Assembly: GCF_002812485.1 (NCBI RefSeq)
Contig: NZ_CP025003.1
Span: forward strand, 3,162,001-3,226,000
Source: Dickeya fangzhongdai
GTDB lineage: Bacteria; Pseudomonadota; Gammaproteobacteria; Enterobacterales; Enterobacteriaceae
Direction: 5' to 3'
DNA length: 64,000 nt
Shown here: positions 27,431-37,815 of the stretch, one piece after another
How positions within the stretch are numbered: position 1 is the first letter of the stretch
Layout: each line of letters opens with the position of its first letter
Translations under genes and position numbers: made by a program
Notes under the pieces: generated by a model
The model's database searches: none
What the model was told of the DNA's origin: nothing
Seen by the model: only the letters and a program-made list of their open reading frames with translations

Positions 27431-28888
27431 ATGGCTACGACGGTTAGCAGTACCGCAGACTACATTTCATCGGTAGGTTTGAGCCTGGCTACAACAACAA
27501 GTGGTGGATCACTGGACTTGAGCGGATTACTGACCAAGCTGCAATCCGCTGAAAGCCAAAAACTGACACCGTACACCAACAAACAAACTTCGTTAAGCGC
27601 GCAGGCAACGGCCTACAGCGCGGTTGAAGCGGCGATGAAGAGCCTGCAGAGCGCCACGTCAACGCTGCAGAACATGAAGACCATCACCTCAACTGCGGTG
27701 ACCAGCACCAACACTTCATTCAGCGCAACCACTAACAGTAGTGCAGTTGCCGGTTCCTACAGCATTTCTGTCAGCCAGCTTGCTCAGGCTCAGTCACAGA
27801 TTTCCGGTGGTTTCAGCAGCGCATCGACCGCTCTGGTATCAGGTGGAACTTCCAGCACCAGCAGCACGATCACGATTACTCAGTCCAGTCAGTCTACGCC
27901 GCTGAAAATTACACTGACCGATGACAAAACATCGTTAAATGATATCCGTGATGCTATCAACAATGCCGGTGGCAGCGTCAGTGCCAGTATCATTAATAAC
28001 GGTACCAATAATTATTTGATGCTGACGGCAAAAGATACCGGCACTCAATCCGCTATGACCATTTCAGTCAGCGGATCGCTTTCCAGCTCGTTGGGCAGCT
28101 TTACTGAGCAGGTCGCGGCTAAAGATGCGACGTTTACGCTGAACGGCATGTCCGTCACCAGTCAGAGCAACACCGTGAGTAGCGCTATCAGCGGCGTAAC
28201 GTTGAATCTTAAATCAACGTCCTCCAGCACTACAGCGGAAACACTGACCGTATCATCGGATATCACCAATACCGAGAAAGCGGTTCAGGCGTGGGTCAGC
28301 GCTTATAATAACGTGCTGGATGTCATTAAAGCGCAGACCAACTACACCGCGCCAAGCTCGACCGAAAAGGCCAATGGTAGCCAATCGTCAAGCAATGGCG
28401 CGTTGGTTGGTGATGGAACTATCCGCACCGTCCAGCGGCAGTTGCAGGGTTTGCTGAGTAACTTCCAAAGCAGTAGCGGCTCTTTGCACATTATGGCTGA
28501 TTTGGGGATTACTCAAGATCCCACAAATAGCGGCAAACTAGCCGTCGACACCACCAAGCTGGAAAGTACGCTGAAAACCAGCGCCAGCAGTGTGACGCAG
28601 TTCTTTGTCGGCAACGGCACCACCACCGGATTTGCAACTCAGGCAGGAAAGTACCTGACTCAGACGCTGGACTCTAGCGATGGCCTGATAAAATCCGCCC
28701 AAAGCAGCATTAAGACCAATCAGGCTTCATTAACTAAGCAAATCGAAAGCATTCAGAATGGCATCGATTCTACAATGGCGCGTTATAAGACCCAGTTTGC
28801 TCAGCTCAACACCTTGCTGGCCAAACTGAATTCAACCAGTACTTACCTGACGCAGCAGTTTAACAAAACCAGTAGCAGTTCGAGCTAA
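27431..28888 (+). CDS. fliD: FliD, filament cap (hook-associated protein 2)
   Basis: FliD forms the cap that folds and inserts flagellin subunits at the filament tip. The 485-residue protein is close to the E. coli length (468). The Ser/Thr-rich N-terminal part (LDLSGLLTKLQSAESQKLTP) and the C-terminal coiled region (YKTQFAQLNTLLAKLNSTSTYL) ending in a hydrophilic Ser tail are typical. AAGG lies 8 bases before the ATG. It heads fliDST, divergent from fliC. Confidence 0.97.
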   Translation: MATTVSSTADYISSVGLSLATTTSGGSLDLSGLLTKLQSAESQKLTPYTNKQTSLSAQATAYSAVEAAMKSLQSATSTLQNMKTITSTAVTSTNTSFSATTNSSAVAGSYSISVSQLAQAQSQISGGFSSASTALVSGGTSSTSSTITITQSSQSTPLKITLTDDKTSLNDIRDAINNAGGSVSASIINNGTNNYLMLTAKDTGTQSAMTISVSGSLSSSLGSFTEQVAAKDATFTLNGMSVTSQSNTVSSAISGVTLNLKSTSSSTTAETLTVSSDITNTEKAVQAWVSAYNNVLDVIKAQTNYTAPSSTEKANGSQSSSNGALVGDGTIRTVQRQLQGLLSNFQSSSGSLHIMADLGITQDPTNSGKLAVDTTKLESTLKTSASSVTQFFVGNGTTTGFATQAGKYLTQTLDSSDGLIKSAQSSIKTNQASLTKQIESIQNGIDSTMARYKTQFAQLNTLLAKLNSTSTYLTQQFNKTSSSSS

Positions 28889-28991
28889 TCAAATCAGGAA
28901 TGTATGACGTGCCGGGATTTACCGCACGTCATACAGTTACGAATATTATTATCTTTTTATTTATTGTTAATCGGTTATCCAACGCATGGTC

Positions 28992-29402
28992 ATGTATAGA
29001 AAGAATGTCAGTCAGGCTTATGCTCAAGTAGGTGTGGAAAGCGCGGTAATGAGCGCCAGTCCGCATCAACTGATTGTTATGCTGTTTGACGGTGCCAAGA
29101 GCGCGCTTGTCCGGGCAAGAATTCTTCTTGAACAGAATGACATTGTCGGAAAAGGGAATGCCCTTTCCAAAGCCATCGATATTATCAGTAATGGGTTGAA
29201 ACTCGGACTGGATATGGAAAAAGGTGGCGAACTGGCAGAGAACCTTTCCGATCTTTACGATTACATGGTGCGTCGGTTATTGCATGCCAATATCAATAAC
29301 GATTTGCAGGCAATCATAGAAGTGGAGGCTCTCCTCGGTAATATTGCGGATGCCTGGAAACAAATTGGACCTGGTTATCAACCAACGACGGAAACGCGCT
29401 AA
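28992..29402 (+). CDS. fliS: FliS, flagellin export chaperone
   Basis: FliS binds the disordered C-terminal end of FliC in the cytosol, preventing premature polymerisation and guiding it to FlhA. The 136-residue helical protein has the conserved QAYAQVGVESAVMSASPHQL start and DLYDYMVRRLLHANI block. I chose the ATG at 28992 (MYRKNVSQAY), which matches E. coli; another ATG lies two codons upstream, and neither has a strong ribosome-binding site. Its stop overlaps the fliT start (TAATG). Confidence 0.95.
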   Translation: MYRKNVSQAYAQVGVESAVMSASPHQLIVMLFDGAKSALVRARILLEQNDIVGKGNALSKAIDIISNGLKLGLDMEKGGELAENLSDLYDYMVRRLLHANINNDLQAIIEVEALLGNIADAWKQIGPGYQPTTETR

Positions 29403-29764
29403 TGGAAAACCTCTCTCCATTACTAATTGAGTATCAGGGGTTACTCAAACTCATCCGAAATATCAAGGCCATGGCGCTTAATGGATTATGGGATGATGTT
29501 GTTGAACAGGAAATAGTTTATATCCAGTCAATAGAGAGAATCAGTCAGATTACCGTTCCTGCCAATATTCCCAGCACGGTGCAATTACAGTTCCGGCAGC
29601 TTCTTCAGGACATACTGGATACGGAATCACAGGTGAAAGAGCTGCTGCAGAACAGAATGCAGGAGCTGGCGGTGCTCATCCAGCAGTCACAGAATCAAAA
29701 ATCGATTAACAACACTTATGCCGAGTTCTCCAACGATATACTTCCGGGAAAACCGCAGCCCTGA
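29402..29764 (+). CDS. fliT: FliT, FliD chaperone and FlhDC antagonist
   Basis: FliT escorts the cap protein FliD to the export gate. When FliD has been secreted, free FliT binds FlhDC and lowers class II transcription. The 120-residue helical product has the family length and the N-terminal block LSPLLIEYQGLLKLIRNIKAMA. It overlaps fliS by one base (TAATG), so translation is coupled, and it ends before a strong terminator. Confidence 0.92.
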   Translation: MENLSPLLIEYQGLLKLIRNIKAMALNGLWDDVVEQEIVYIQSIERISQITVPANIPSTVQLQFRQLLQDILDTESQVKELLQNRMQELAVLIQQSQNQKSINNTYAEFSNDILPGKPQP

Positions 29765-29784
29765 TTAACACTGTTCCTGTAGAC

Positions 29785-29817
29785 GAGCCCTGACACTTCC
29801 CAGAACGGGCTCTTTTT
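29785..29817 (+). terminator. fliDST terminator
   Basis: GAGCCC pairs with GGGCTC across a 16-base loop, followed by TTTTT. It begins 21 bases after the fliT stop. Confidence 0.8.
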
Positions 29818-29843
29818 ACTTCAAAAAAATCAGGCAAAAATCA

Positions 29844-29870
29844 GGGGGAATAACCGTTGGTCATTCCCCC
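29844..29870 (-). terminator. fliE terminator
   Basis: On the minus strand GGGGGAAT pairs with ATTCCCCC, with extra inner pairing, then TGATTTTTG. It is placed to end fliE transcripts coming from the right, about 90 bases after the fliE stop. Confidence 0.65.
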
Positions 29871-29962
29871 CCTTGTCTCGGGATGTTTGCCGAATACAAC
29901 AATCATCCGAATATAACAATCAATAAAAAGCGGGTATAACCGGGCAGCGTTTTGCTTGCCGA

Positions 29963-30277
29963 TTATATCGTCATATTCATGACTTCCTGGTAAGCCGAGA
30001 CCAGTTTATTGCGCACCTGAACCCCCATTTGCAAAGCAATAGAGGCCTTCTGGTTGTCAACCATGACGTCATTCAGCGCGACCCCCGGCTTGCCCAACGT
30101 AAATGCTTCAGCCTGCGTCTGTGCCTGCGTCCGTGTTTCGTTGATTTTTTCGAGCGCAGCTTTCAGCTCGCCGGCAAAACCAGACTGGGACGCAACGTTG
30201 GAATCCGATCCACCGGCCGCTTTGGTTGCGGTAATCTGCATCTGCTGCAATACCGCGTCGATACCCTGAATAGACAT
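29963..30277 (-). CDS. fliE: FliE, basal-body rod adaptor
   Basis: FliE joins the MS ring to the proximal rod and is the first rod protein exported. The 104-residue protein has the E. coli length and the conserved C-terminus ([26 protein letters not shown]). The ATG at 30277 ([14 protein letters not shown]) has GAGGA 7 bases upstream; the open frame continues 29 codons further with a hydrophobic, unrelated sequence that I reject as translated. It is a single gene, divergent from fliF. Confidence 0.95.
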   Translation of the reverse strand: MSIQGIDAVLQQMQITATKAAGGSDSNVASQSGFAGELKAALEKINETRTQAQTQAEAFTLGKPGVALNDVMVDNQKASIALQMGVQVRNKLVSAYQEVMNMTI

Positions 30278-30609
30278 GCCTGTTTCCTCAACTACAGATT
30301 GAGAATGATATAAAAACCAAATAAATGATAAACATATGTATATGTAGCAAACGAACTGCGCCATCAGCGCCGTTTATTTCACATACATCTCTTTACAGGT
30401 TCAATACGCTACCATATCCATAAGGTAGTAAATCGTATAAATGACATTAAAAATGCCAGCTTATCGACCCATCAAATTTTGCGTAACGGAAAATAATGGC
30501 ATGCCGGTAAATGTAGGCGATGAGTTTTTATGATTGCGCAATCAGGGAGTTCTGTTTTGTTACGTTACAACGTTACCCATATCGTTCAGCAACCAGGCAG
30601 AGATAGAGT
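30278..30609. other. divergent fliE-fliF promoter region
   Basis: This 332-base AT-rich region carries the fliE and fliF operon promoters, expected to be FlhDC-activated class II. I could not assign FlhDC boxes with confidence, and no gene is supported. Confidence 0.5.
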
Positions 30610-32325
30610 ATGAACGCCTTAACATCCGGCGCCGCAACCGGTGGGAAAAGCTTTGGCGAGATACTCAACCGTTTGCGTGCCAACCCTAAAATCCCGTTAC
30701 TGATTGCTTCCGCTGCAACTATTGCGATTGTTGTCGCCCTGTCATTGTGGGCTCGCGGCCCCGATTATCGGGTGCTGTACACCAACCTCAATGAACGTGA
30801 TGGCGGCAGTATTGTCTCCGAACTGGGCAAAATGAATATCCCTTACCGCTTCACCGAAAGCGGCGCGGCCATCATGATCCCATCGGACAAGGTTTATGAA
30901 ACCCGCCTGAAGCTCGCGCAGCAGGGCTTACCGAAAGGCGGTGCTGTTGGCTTTGAACTGCTTGACCAGGAAAAATTCGGCATCAGCCAGTTCAGCGAGC
31001 AGATCAACTATCAACGCGCGCTGGAAGGCGAACTGGCGAGAACCATGGAAACCCTGGGACCGATCCAGAATGCGCGCGTACATCTGGCCATTCCCAAGCC
31101 GTCGCTGTTCGTGCGCGAACAGAAATCCCCTTCCGCCGCAGTTACCGTTACCCTGCAACCGGGACGAGCGCTGGATGACAGCCAGATTAGCGCCATTACC
31201 TACCTGGTTTCCAGCAGCGTAGCAGGCCTGCCGGCCGACAAGGTCACCGTCGTTGACCAGACCGGTAAACTGCTGACGCAAAATGACAGTTCTGGGCGCG
31301 ACCTCAATGCCGCGCAACTGAAGTATGCCAATGAAGTCGAAAGCAATTACCAGCGCCGGATTGAAGCGATTCTGACGCCTGTGGTCGGCGCAGGCAACGT
31401 TCATGCGCAAGTCACCGCCCAGATCGACTTCGCCAGCCGCGAACAGACTGATGAACAGTATCAACCTAACCAGACGCCGAATCAGGCTGCGGTGCGCTCT
31501 CAGCAAACCAGTCAGAGCGATCAGCGCGGTGGTCCTAACGTAGGCGGCGTACCTGGCGCATTATCGAATACACCGACACCGGCGCCGACCGCGCCCATTT
31601 CTACCCCGCCGGCAAATAACGCTAATAACGCGAACAATGCCAACAACGCCAATGCTAACGCGGCGGGAACCAATAACCAGACATCTTCTGCCGGCAACGC
31701 GGCCAATCAAACCTACAACAGCCGCCACGATCAGACGATCAACTATGAAGTTGATCGCACCATTCGGCACACCAAACAAAACACCGGCAATATTCAACGT
31801 TTGTCTGTCGCTGTCGTGGTTAACTACACGCAGGGTGAGGACGGCAAGCCGGCAGCGCTCAATGATGAACAACTGAAGAAAATCGAAGCGCTGGTTCGTG
31901 AATCCATGGGATTCTCCAGTGACCGCGGTGATACCCTGAACGTGGTTAATACACCGTTCACCATTACAGACGCCACTGGCGGCGAACTGCCCTTCTGGCA
32001 GAAACAGGTGTTCTTCGATCTGCTGACCGAAGTAGGCCGCTGGCTGCTGGTACTGATTGTTGGCTGGATTCTGTATCGTAAACTGGTGCGTCCGCAGTTG
32101 CAGAGACGTGCGCAGTTGCAGGAAGCAGCCGAAGCGGCCGCCTCGTTGCGCGGTCAGGATGCGGATGTCACCGTCACGCTCAGCACGATGGAAGAAGAAT
32201 TGCATCGGAAATCCGAGCAGCGGGCCCATGCAGAGATGCACAGTCAGCGTATCCGTGAACTGGCCGAAAATGATCCTCGCGTCGTCGCGCTGGTAATCCG
32301 CCACTGGATGAGTAACGAACTATGA
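30610..32325 (+). CDS. fliF: FliF, MS-ring protein
   Basis: FliF builds the inner-membrane MS ring around the export gate. The 571-residue protein has a membrane segment near residues 30-48, then the ring-building periplasmic region ([24 protein letters not shown] block reading [16 protein letters not shown]). A low-complexity Asn/Ala/Pro linker covers about 315-360. The second membrane segment is near 463-482 ([12 protein letters not shown]), and the cytoplasmic tail that binds FliG ends [17 protein letters not shown]. Its stop overlaps the fliG ATG by four bases. It heads fliFGHIJK. Confidence 0.97.
   Translation: MNALTSGAATGGKSFGEILNRLRANPKIPLLIASAATIAIVVALSLWARGPDYRVLYTNLNERDGGSIVSELGKMNIPYRFTESGAAIMIPSDKVYETRLKLAQQGLPKGGAVGFELLDQEKFGISQFSEQINYQRALEGELARTMETLGPIQNARVHLAIPKPSLFVREQKSPSAAVTVTLQPGRALDDSQISAITYLVSSSVAGLPADKVTVVDQTGKLLTQNDSSGRDLNAAQLKYANEVESNYQRRIEAILTPVVGAGNVHAQVTAQIDFASREQTDEQYQPNQTPNQAAVRSQQTSQSDQRGGPNVGGVPGALSNTPTPAPTAPISTPPANNANNANNANNANANAAGTNNQTSSAGNAANQTYNSRHDQTINYEVDRTIRHTKQNTGNIQRLSVAVVVNYTQGEDGKPAALNDEQLKKIEALVRESMGFSSDRGDTLNVVNTPFTITDATGGELPFWQKQVFFDLLTEVGRWLLVLIVGWILYRKLVRPQLQRRAQLQEAAEAAASLRGQDADVTVTLSTMEEELHRKSEQRAHAEMHSQRIRELAENDPRVVALVIRHWMSNEL
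31612..31665 (+). repeat. Asn-Asn-Ala tandem coding repeat in fliF
   Basis: About six imperfect nine-base units (AAT/C-AAC-GCN) encode Asn-Asn-Ala steps in the disordered linker of the FliF periplasmic domain. The units keep the reading frame, so length changes would not disrupt the gene. Confidence 0.7.
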
Positions 32326-33314
32326 GTCTGACAGGTACAGAAAAGAGCGCCGTCTTATTGATGACTATCGGTGAAGACCGTGCGGCAGAAGTTTTTACGC
32401 ACCTCTCAACCCGCGAGGTGCAGCATCTCAGTACTGCGATGGCCAACATGAAACAGGTCTCTCAGTCTGAGTTGCTGGAAGTGTTGCGCGAGTTTGATAT
32501 TGAGGCCGAGCAGTATGCGGCGTTAGGTGTGAATGCCGGCGAATACCTTCGTTCTGTCCTGGTCAAGGCATTGGGTGAAGAGCGTGCCTCCAGCCTGCTG
32601 GAAGATATCCTTGAAAGCAAGGAAACCTCTACCGGTATGGAAACGCTCAACTTTATGGAGCCGCAAAGCGCCGCCGACCTTATCCGCGACGAGCACCCGC
32701 AGATTATCGCCACCATCCTGGTGCACCTCAAACGCGCACAGGCGGCGGATATTCTGGCTCACTTCGACGAGCGCATGCGTAATGACGTTATGCTACGTAT
32801 CGCCACCTTCGGCGGGGTGCAACCGTCCGCTCTGGCGGAACTGACCGAAGTACTTAACGGGCTGCTGGACGGTCAAAACCTCAAACGCAGCAAGATGGGG
32901 GGTGTTCGTACTGCGGCAGAGATCATCAACCTGATGAAAACGCAGCACGAAGAAGCGGTTATCGATGCCGTACGCGAATTCGATGGCGAGTTGGCACAGA
33001 AAATTATCGACGAAATGTTCCTGTTCGAAAACCTGGTGGAAGTGGACGACCGCAGTATCCAGCGTCTGCTGCAGGAAGTGGAATCCGAGTCTCTGCTGAT
33101 CGCGCTGAAAGGTGCCGAACAGCCGCTGCGCGAGAAGTTCCTGCGCAACATGTCGCAGCGTGCGGCGGAAATCCTGCGCGACGACCTGGCAACTCGTGGC
33201 CCGGTACGTATGTCCCAGGTGGAAAACGAACAGAAAGCCATTTTGCTCATTGTACGTCGACTGGCAGACAGCGGCGAAATGATTATCGGTGGTGGTGATG
33301 ACGCGTTTGTCTAA
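32322..33314 (+). CDS. fliG: FliG, rotor switch protein
   Basis: FliG sits on the MS ring and its C-terminal domain meets MotA to generate torque. The 330-residue protein (331 in E. coli) has the N-terminal FliF-binding domain ([20 protein letters not shown]) and the middle FliM-binding part with the EHPQ motif ([12 protein letters not shown]). The C-terminal torque helix keeps alternating charges ([20 protein letters not shown], then [20 protein letters not shown]). It overlaps fliF at its start and fliH at its end. Confidence 0.98.
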   Translation: MSLTGTEKSAVLLMTIGEDRAAEVFTHLSTREVQHLSTAMANMKQVSQSELLEVLREFDIEAEQYAALGVNAGEYLRSVLVKALGEERASSLLEDILESKETSTGMETLNFMEPQSAADLIRDEHPQIIATILVHLKRAQAADILAHFDERMRNDVMLRIATFGGVQPSALAELTEVLNGLLDGQNLKRSKMGGVRTAAEIINLMKTQHEEAVIDAVREFDGELAQKIIDEMFLFENLVEVDDRSIQRLLQEVESESLLIALKGAEQPLREKFLRNMSQRAAEILRDDLATRGPVRMSQVENEQKAILLIVRRLADSGEMIIGGGDDAFV

Positions 33315-34044
33315 TTCTTCCAGCAATCTTGACTGGCAGCCGTGGAAACTGGATGACCTTTCCGCCCCCACACCCGCTGTCGCGGATGTGGGGACGTCGG
33401 CATCGTCCTCTCCGGCTTCGCCGTCGGCGCAACCGGGAGACAACGACTTCTTCGGCATGTCTGATTTTCAGCAGTCGGAGGATGATCTGGCAACCCTGCG
33501 CGAACAGGTGCTGCAGCAGGCGCGGGAAAACGGGTTTGCCGAAGGCAAGCAACAGGGTTACGCCGCCGGTTATCAGGACGGACTCCAGACCGGCACACAG
33601 CAGGGTTTACAGGATGCGGCTCAGCAGCAGCAACCGGTTATTGCCCAGATGCAACAGATGGTCAATGAATTCCAGCAAACGCTGGACGCTCTGGACAGCG
33701 TCATTGTCTCACGCCTGATGCAGTTGGCCTTAACCGCCGCCAAGCAGGTAATTGGTCAGTCGCCGGTTTGTGACGGCACTGCGCTAATGGGGCAAATACA
33801 GCAGTTGATCCAGCAGGAACCCATGTTCAGCGGCAAGCCGCAATTGCGTGTGCACCCATCGGACCTGGAGCGGGTGGAACAACACCTCGGCCCTACCCTC
33901 AGCCTTCACGGCTGGCGGTTGTTGGCAGATAACCAATTGCATCCCGGAGGCTGCAAAGTCAGCGCCGAAGAAGGGGATCTGGACGCCAGCATTGCCACCC
34001 GCTGGCATGAACTTTGCCGACTGGCAGCACCGGGAGAACTCTGA
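33298..34044 (+). CDS. fliH: FliH, regulator of the export ATPase
   Basis: FliH dimers bind FliI, hold its activity in check and dock it at the export gate and C-ring. The 248-residue protein has an early Trp-rich motif ([12 protein letters not shown]), needed for FlhA/FliN contact in relatives. A central GxxxG-type repeat helix ([17 protein letters not shown]) follows, then a conserved C-terminal domain ([32 protein letters not shown]). The ATG at 33298 lies inside the end of fliG; three GTGs just before it are in frame. Its stop overlaps the fliI ATG. Confidence 0.95.
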   Translation: MTRLSNSSSNLDWQPWKLDDLSAPTPAVADVGTSASSSPASPSAQPGDNDFFGMSDFQQSEDDLATLREQVLQQARENGFAEGKQQGYAAGYQDGLQTGTQQGLQDAAQQQQPVIAQMQQMVNEFQQTLDALDSVIVSRLMQLALTAAKQVIGQSPVCDGTALMGQIQQLIQQEPMFSGKPQLRVHPSDLERVEQHLGPTLSLHGWRLLADNQLHPGGCKVSAEEGDLDASIATRWHELCRLAAPGEL

Positions 34045-35414
34045 TGACTGTGCGTCTTTCCCGTTGGCTCTCTTCTATTGATACGTTTGAAAAGCGTATC
34101 GCCAATACGCCTGCAATACGCCGTTATGGACGGCTGACGCGTGCGACGGGATTGGTGCTTGAGGCGACCGGCCTGCACATGCCGCTGGGTTCGACCTGCC
34201 TGATTGAACGTCAGAACGGCAATCAGGTTGACGAAGTGGAAAGTGAAGTCGTCGGTTTTAACGGCCAGAAACTATTTCTGATGCCGCTTGAAGAAGTCGA
34301 AGGGATCATCCCGGGAGCCCGGGTCTATGAACGCGTTGGTCTTTCCGGCAGCAGTCAGGGCAAGCAGCTACCGCTGGGTCCGGCATTGCTGGGCCGCGTA
34401 CTGGATGGCAGCGCCAAACCGTTGGATGGTTTTCCTGCACCTGATACCGGCTACACCGCGCCACTGGTGACCGCGCCGTTCAACCCGCTCCAGCGTACGC
34501 CGATTGAACACGTTCTGGATGTCGGCGTGCGTGCCATCAACGCATTGCTGACGGTGGGCCGTGGTCAGCGTATGGGGCTTTTCGCCGGTTCCGGTGTTGG
34601 TAAAAGTGTGCTGCTCGGAATGATGGCGCGCTATACTCAAGCCGATGTGATCGTAGTCGGCCTGATCGGGGAACGTGGGCGCGAAGTTAAAGACTTCATT
34701 GAAAACATTCTCGGCACCGAAGGGCTTGCGCGCTCTGTGGTGATCGCCGCCCCGGCGGATGTCTCTCCCCTGCTGCGTATGCAGGGCGCAGCTTATGCTA
34801 CGCGCATCGCAGAAGATTTCCGCGACCGTGGTCATCATGTATTGTTGATTATGGATTCGCTGACGCGTTATGCGATGGCTCAACGTGAAATCGCACTGGC
34901 GATTGGCGAACCGCCGGCAACCAAAGGTTACCCGCCTTCGGTTTTCGCCAAATTGCCTGCGCTGGTAGAGCGTGCGGGCAACGGTATTTCCGGCGGCGGT
35001 TCAATCACCGCGTTTTATACGGTGCTGACCGAAGGCGATGACCAGCAGGACCCGATCGCCGACTCGGCTCGCGCCATTCTGGACGGCCATATCGTGCTGT
35101 CCCGCCAATTGGCAGAGTCCGGACATTATCCGGCTATTGATATCGAAGCGTCTATTAGCCGTGCGATGACGGCGTTGATAGATGAAAACCATTATTCTGC
35201 GGTAAGGCAATTCAAGCAGTCGTTATCCAGTTATCAGCGCAACCGCGATCTGATTAATGTCGGCGCTTATGCCGCCGGTAGCGACCCGTTGCTTGATCGG
35301 GCAATACAGCTTTATCCGCAGATGCAACATTTTTTGCAGCAGGGAATGTTTGAGCGAAGCTCATTTGAGGAAGCCTGTCAGGCACTGGATAACATTTTCC
35401 CGTATAATCGGTAG
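34044..35414 (+). CDS. fliI: FliI, flagellar export ATPase
   Basis: FliI is the hexameric ATPase that unfolds and delivers export substrates, a relative of F1-ATPase beta. The 456-residue protein has Walker [12 protein letters not shown] and Walker [19 protein letters not shown]. The catalytic Glu is in [15 protein letters not shown]. The C-terminal helical domain carries [17 protein letters not shown]. The ATG at 34044 overlaps the fliH stop (TGATG) and gives [11 protein letters not shown], the E. coli-like N-terminus. Confidence 0.98.
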   Translation: MTVRLSRWLSSIDTFEKRIANTPAIRRYGRLTRATGLVLEATGLHMPLGSTCLIERQNGNQVDEVESEVVGFNGQKLFLMPLEEVEGIIPGARVYERVGLSGSSQGKQLPLGPALLGRVLDGSAKPLDGFPAPDTGYTAPLVTAPFNPLQRTPIEHVLDVGVRAINALLTVGRGQRMGLFAGSGVGKSVLLGMMARYTQADVIVVGLIGERGREVKDFIENILGTEGLARSVVIAAPADVSPLLRMQGAAYATRIAEDFRDRGHHVLLIMDSLTRYAMAQREIALAIGEPPATKGYPPSVFAKLPALVERAGNGISGGGSITAFYTVLTEGDDQQDPIADSARAILDGHIVLSRQLAESGHYPAIDIEASISRAMTALIDENHYSAVRQFKQSLSSYQRNRDLINVGAYAAGSDPLLDRAIQLYPQMQHFLQQGMFERSSFEEACQALDNIFPYNR

Positions 35415-35422
35415 GAGGGTGA

Positions 35423-35863
35423 ATGAGAACTCAATCTACCTTCGTCATGCTGCGTGATTTGGCCCAAAAAGAGGTCGATGCTGCGACAACGCATCTGGGT
35501 CAGGTACAAAAAGCCTATTTGCAGGCTGAACAGCAACTTAATGCGTTGTTAGGTTACCATGATGATTATCGCCAGCGGCTTAATGACTCAATGACCGAAG
35601 GCATGGCCAATACCTCCTGGCAAAATTATCAGCAATTTATTTTGACTCTGGAAAAAGCGATTGAGCAGCACCAGCATCAGTTATTAAATTGGACTTCTCG
35701 TTTGAATCAGGCGATGAAAGCCTGGCAGGAAAAGCAGCAGCGACTGAATGCATTTAGTACATTGCAACAGCGTGAACAGACTAAAATGCTGGCGCATGAA
35801 AATCGCCTGGAACAAAAGCGGATGGATGAATTCGCCCAACGCGCATCAATGAGGAAAACATAA
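35423..35863 (+). CDS. fliJ: FliJ, export apparatus stalk protein
   Basis: FliJ is a two-helix coiled coil that fits in the FliI ring like the gamma subunit of F1 and contacts FlhA. The 146-residue product (147 in E. coli) is helical throughout and ends in the conserved NRLEQKRMDEFAQRASMRK. GGAGG lies 6 bases before the ATG. It is translated 8 bases after fliI. Confidence 0.95.
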   Translation: MRTQSTFVMLRDLAQKEVDAATTHLGQVQKAYLQAEQQLNALLGYHDDYRQRLNDSMTEGMANTSWQNYQQFILTLEKAIEQHQHQLLNWTSRLNQAMKAWQEKQQRLNAFSTLQQREQTKMLAHENRLEQKRMDEFAQRASMRKT

Positions 35864-35865
35864 TT

Positions 35866-37188
35866 ATGAACTTGCCAGCAATGCCGATCACCACAACGAC
35901 TGATGCAAGCACAACTGCGCCTCAGGGGAATTCCTTACTTGCGCTGCTGGGCAAAGACCAGCTACCGGAAAATTTTGTTCAGTTGCTCTCGCAGAAACTG
36001 TCAACGGCACAGTCCGCCAAAAAAACCATTATCAGCGATCAGGAAAGCGCCGATTTCAAAGACGCACTGGCAAAAAGCGGCATTGAAGCAAACAGTGACG
36101 AATTGAATGCCATTCTGGGCGCCTTGACTAAAGGGACGTTGACGCTGGCTGACTTGCAATCAGGCAATTCCCTTGAATCGCTGCTGGCCAAGGCTCAAAA
36201 GAAAGTCAGTGCAAAGGACGAGAAAGCGACTGATACCGATGCGCTGGCTATGCAAGCGTTGTTTGCCATGATTCCGGTACAAACTACAGCGCAGACAAAA
36301 GCGGCAACTGAAGGCACGGCGTCCAACCCGTCTTTATCCGATGGATTGAGTGAGTTGAAAAACGGCAAGACCAGCAACAGCGTGTTGAGTTCGTTGCTGG
36401 GTTCGGCAAAAACCGGCGATTCATCGTCACAAGGCGATTTTACACTGAAAGCATCCGCAACAACGGATAGCTCGACGGCCTCGTCCCTGACTGCCGTGAG
36501 CACCTCTGCCGCGGCCAAAAATACCGGATTGCAGGCAGTTGACCAGTCCAAAGATAGCACTCTGCTGACATCCCGTAAGGAAGACAGCGCCAGTAATCCG
36601 ATAGCCGCATCGGCACCGGCCGATGCCAGCGCCAACTCGTCATTGCAGACGCTGTCGTCGCTGTTCGCCAGCAACGCCACGCCAACGCAACCCGCAGCCC
36701 AGCACGTAACCAGCCAGATCAACGTGCCGCTGGGTACTCAGCAGTGGAATGATGCGCTGGGTCAGCAGGTCGTGATGTTTAGCCGTAACGGGCAGCAGAC
36801 CGCTGAGCTGAAACTTCACCCGGAAGAGTTGGGCTCACTGCATATCATGCTGAAAATCGAAGATAATCAGGCGCAAATTCACCTGGTTTCCGGTAACAGC
36901 CAGGTGCGTTCCGCCCTGGAGTCCGCCCTCCCCCACCTGCGCAGCGCGATGGCCGAGAGCGGTATCAACCTGGGGCAGAGCAGTGTAGGGTCGGATGCCG
37001 GCAGTTGGCAGCAGTCACAGCAGCAAGTGGCAAGCAACGCCAATGGTAACGGCGGCGGCAACGCCTCGTCTTATCAGCAGCAATTCGGCCAATCCGAGCA
37101 TACCGCCGCCGAAGTTGAACCGCTGGCGGTCCCGGCACAGCTGCAGTCAATGGCAACAGGTATTAATGGCGTCGATATCTTTGCCTAA
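35866..37188 (+). CDS. fliK: FliK, hook-length control protein
   Basis: FliK measures hook length and switches FlhB from rod/hook to filament substrates. The 440-residue protein has a long Ser/Thr/Ala-rich N-terminal ruler (about 1-290) of low complexity. The conserved globular C-terminal domain (about 290-390) includes QTAELKLHPEELGSLHIML and VRSALESALPHLRSAMAESG. The C-terminal tail is Gln/Asn-rich. Ruler length varies between species. It is the last gene of the fliF operon. Confidence 0.95.
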   Translation: MNLPAMPITTTTDASTTAPQGNSLLALLGKDQLPENFVQLLSQKLSTAQSAKKTIISDQESADFKDALAKSGIEANSDELNAILGALTKGTLTLADLQSGNSLESLLAKAQKKVSAKDEKATDTDALAMQALFAMIPVQTTAQTKAATEGTASNPSLSDGLSELKNGKTSNSVLSSLLGSAKTGDSSSQGDFTLKASATTDSSTASSLTAVSTSAAAKNTGLQAVDQSKDSTLLTSRKEDSASNPIAASAPADASANSSLQTLSSLFASNATPTQPAAQHVTSQINVPLGTQQWNDALGQQVVMFSRNGQQTAELKLHPEELGSLHIMLKIEDNQAQIHLVSGNSQVRSALESALPHLRSAMAESGINLGQSSVGSDAGSWQQSQQQVASNANGNGGGNASSYQQQFGQSEHTAAEVEPLAVPAQLQSMATGINGVDIFA

Positions 37189-37270
37189 TGAAGAAGTTAA
37201 CGCTTTTTTTATTGTTTATTCATTGTATTGAAGCGGTGAATAGGCGGGATAATCGTGATATCACGCATTT

Positions 37271-37297
37271 ATCTAATGGCTGACTTTGCCATTAGAT
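37271..37297 (+). terminator. hairpin between fliK and fliL
   Basis: A perfect 10-base stem, ATCTAATGGC / GCCATTAGAT, has a seven-base loop and lies 24 bases before the fliL start. There is no T tract, so it is more likely an attenuating or RNA-stability element in the fliL leader than a terminator. Confidence 0.5.
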
Positions 37298-37321
37298 ACT
37301 GATAAATAACAGGATATATCA

Positions 37322-37810
37322 TTGGCTACGTCTAATAAGAAAGCCCAGTCAGGCGGTAATAAGAGGTCCCTCTGGCTGATACTCTTGATTGTTATCGCCC
37401 TGGCAGCCACTGCCGCAGCGGGTGCCGGCTGGTGGTTATTGAGTCAGAAAAAAGCCGAAACGGCAGCTAGCGAACCGCCTCCGCCGCCAGCGCCGGTGTT
37501 CATGCCTTTGGATACATTCACCGTTAACCTGTTATCTCCGGATAACAACCCGGATCGGGTGCTGTATGTGGGGATCACCCTGCGACTGCCGGATGAAGCG
37601 ACCCGTGCGCGCCTGACCAATTATCTGCCGGAAATTCGCAGTCGTTTGATTATGCTGTTTTCTCGTCAGAGCTCGTCTGTTCTGGCAACGGAACAAGGCA
37701 AGCAAAAACTGGTTGAAGATATCAAGCAGGTATTAAGCCCACCGCTGGTTCCTGGACAACCTAACCAGGTAGTCAGCGATGTCCTGTTCACTGCTTTCAT
37801 TTTGCGGTAA
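37322..37810 (+). CDS. fliL: FliL, stator-associated membrane protein
   Basis: FliL is a single-span inner-membrane protein around the stator that supports torque, mainly for swarming. The 162-residue protein has a basic N-terminus, a membrane segment at about residues 17-39 and a Pro-rich stretch ([12 protein letters not shown]). The periplasmic domain ends [12 protein letters not shown]. The start is a TTG at 37322 with AGGA 7 bases upstream; I see no better ATG that keeps the N-terminus. It heads fliLMNOPQR. Confidence 0.94.
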   Translation: MATSNKKAQSGGNKRSLWLILLIVIALAATAAAGAGWWLLSQKKAETAASEPPPPPAPVFMPLDTFTVNLLSPDNNPDRVLYVGITLRLPDEATRARLTNYLPEIRSRLIMLFSRQSSSVLATEQGKQKLVEDIKQVLSPPLVPGQPNQVVSDVLFTAFILR

Positions 37811-37815
37811 TCACT

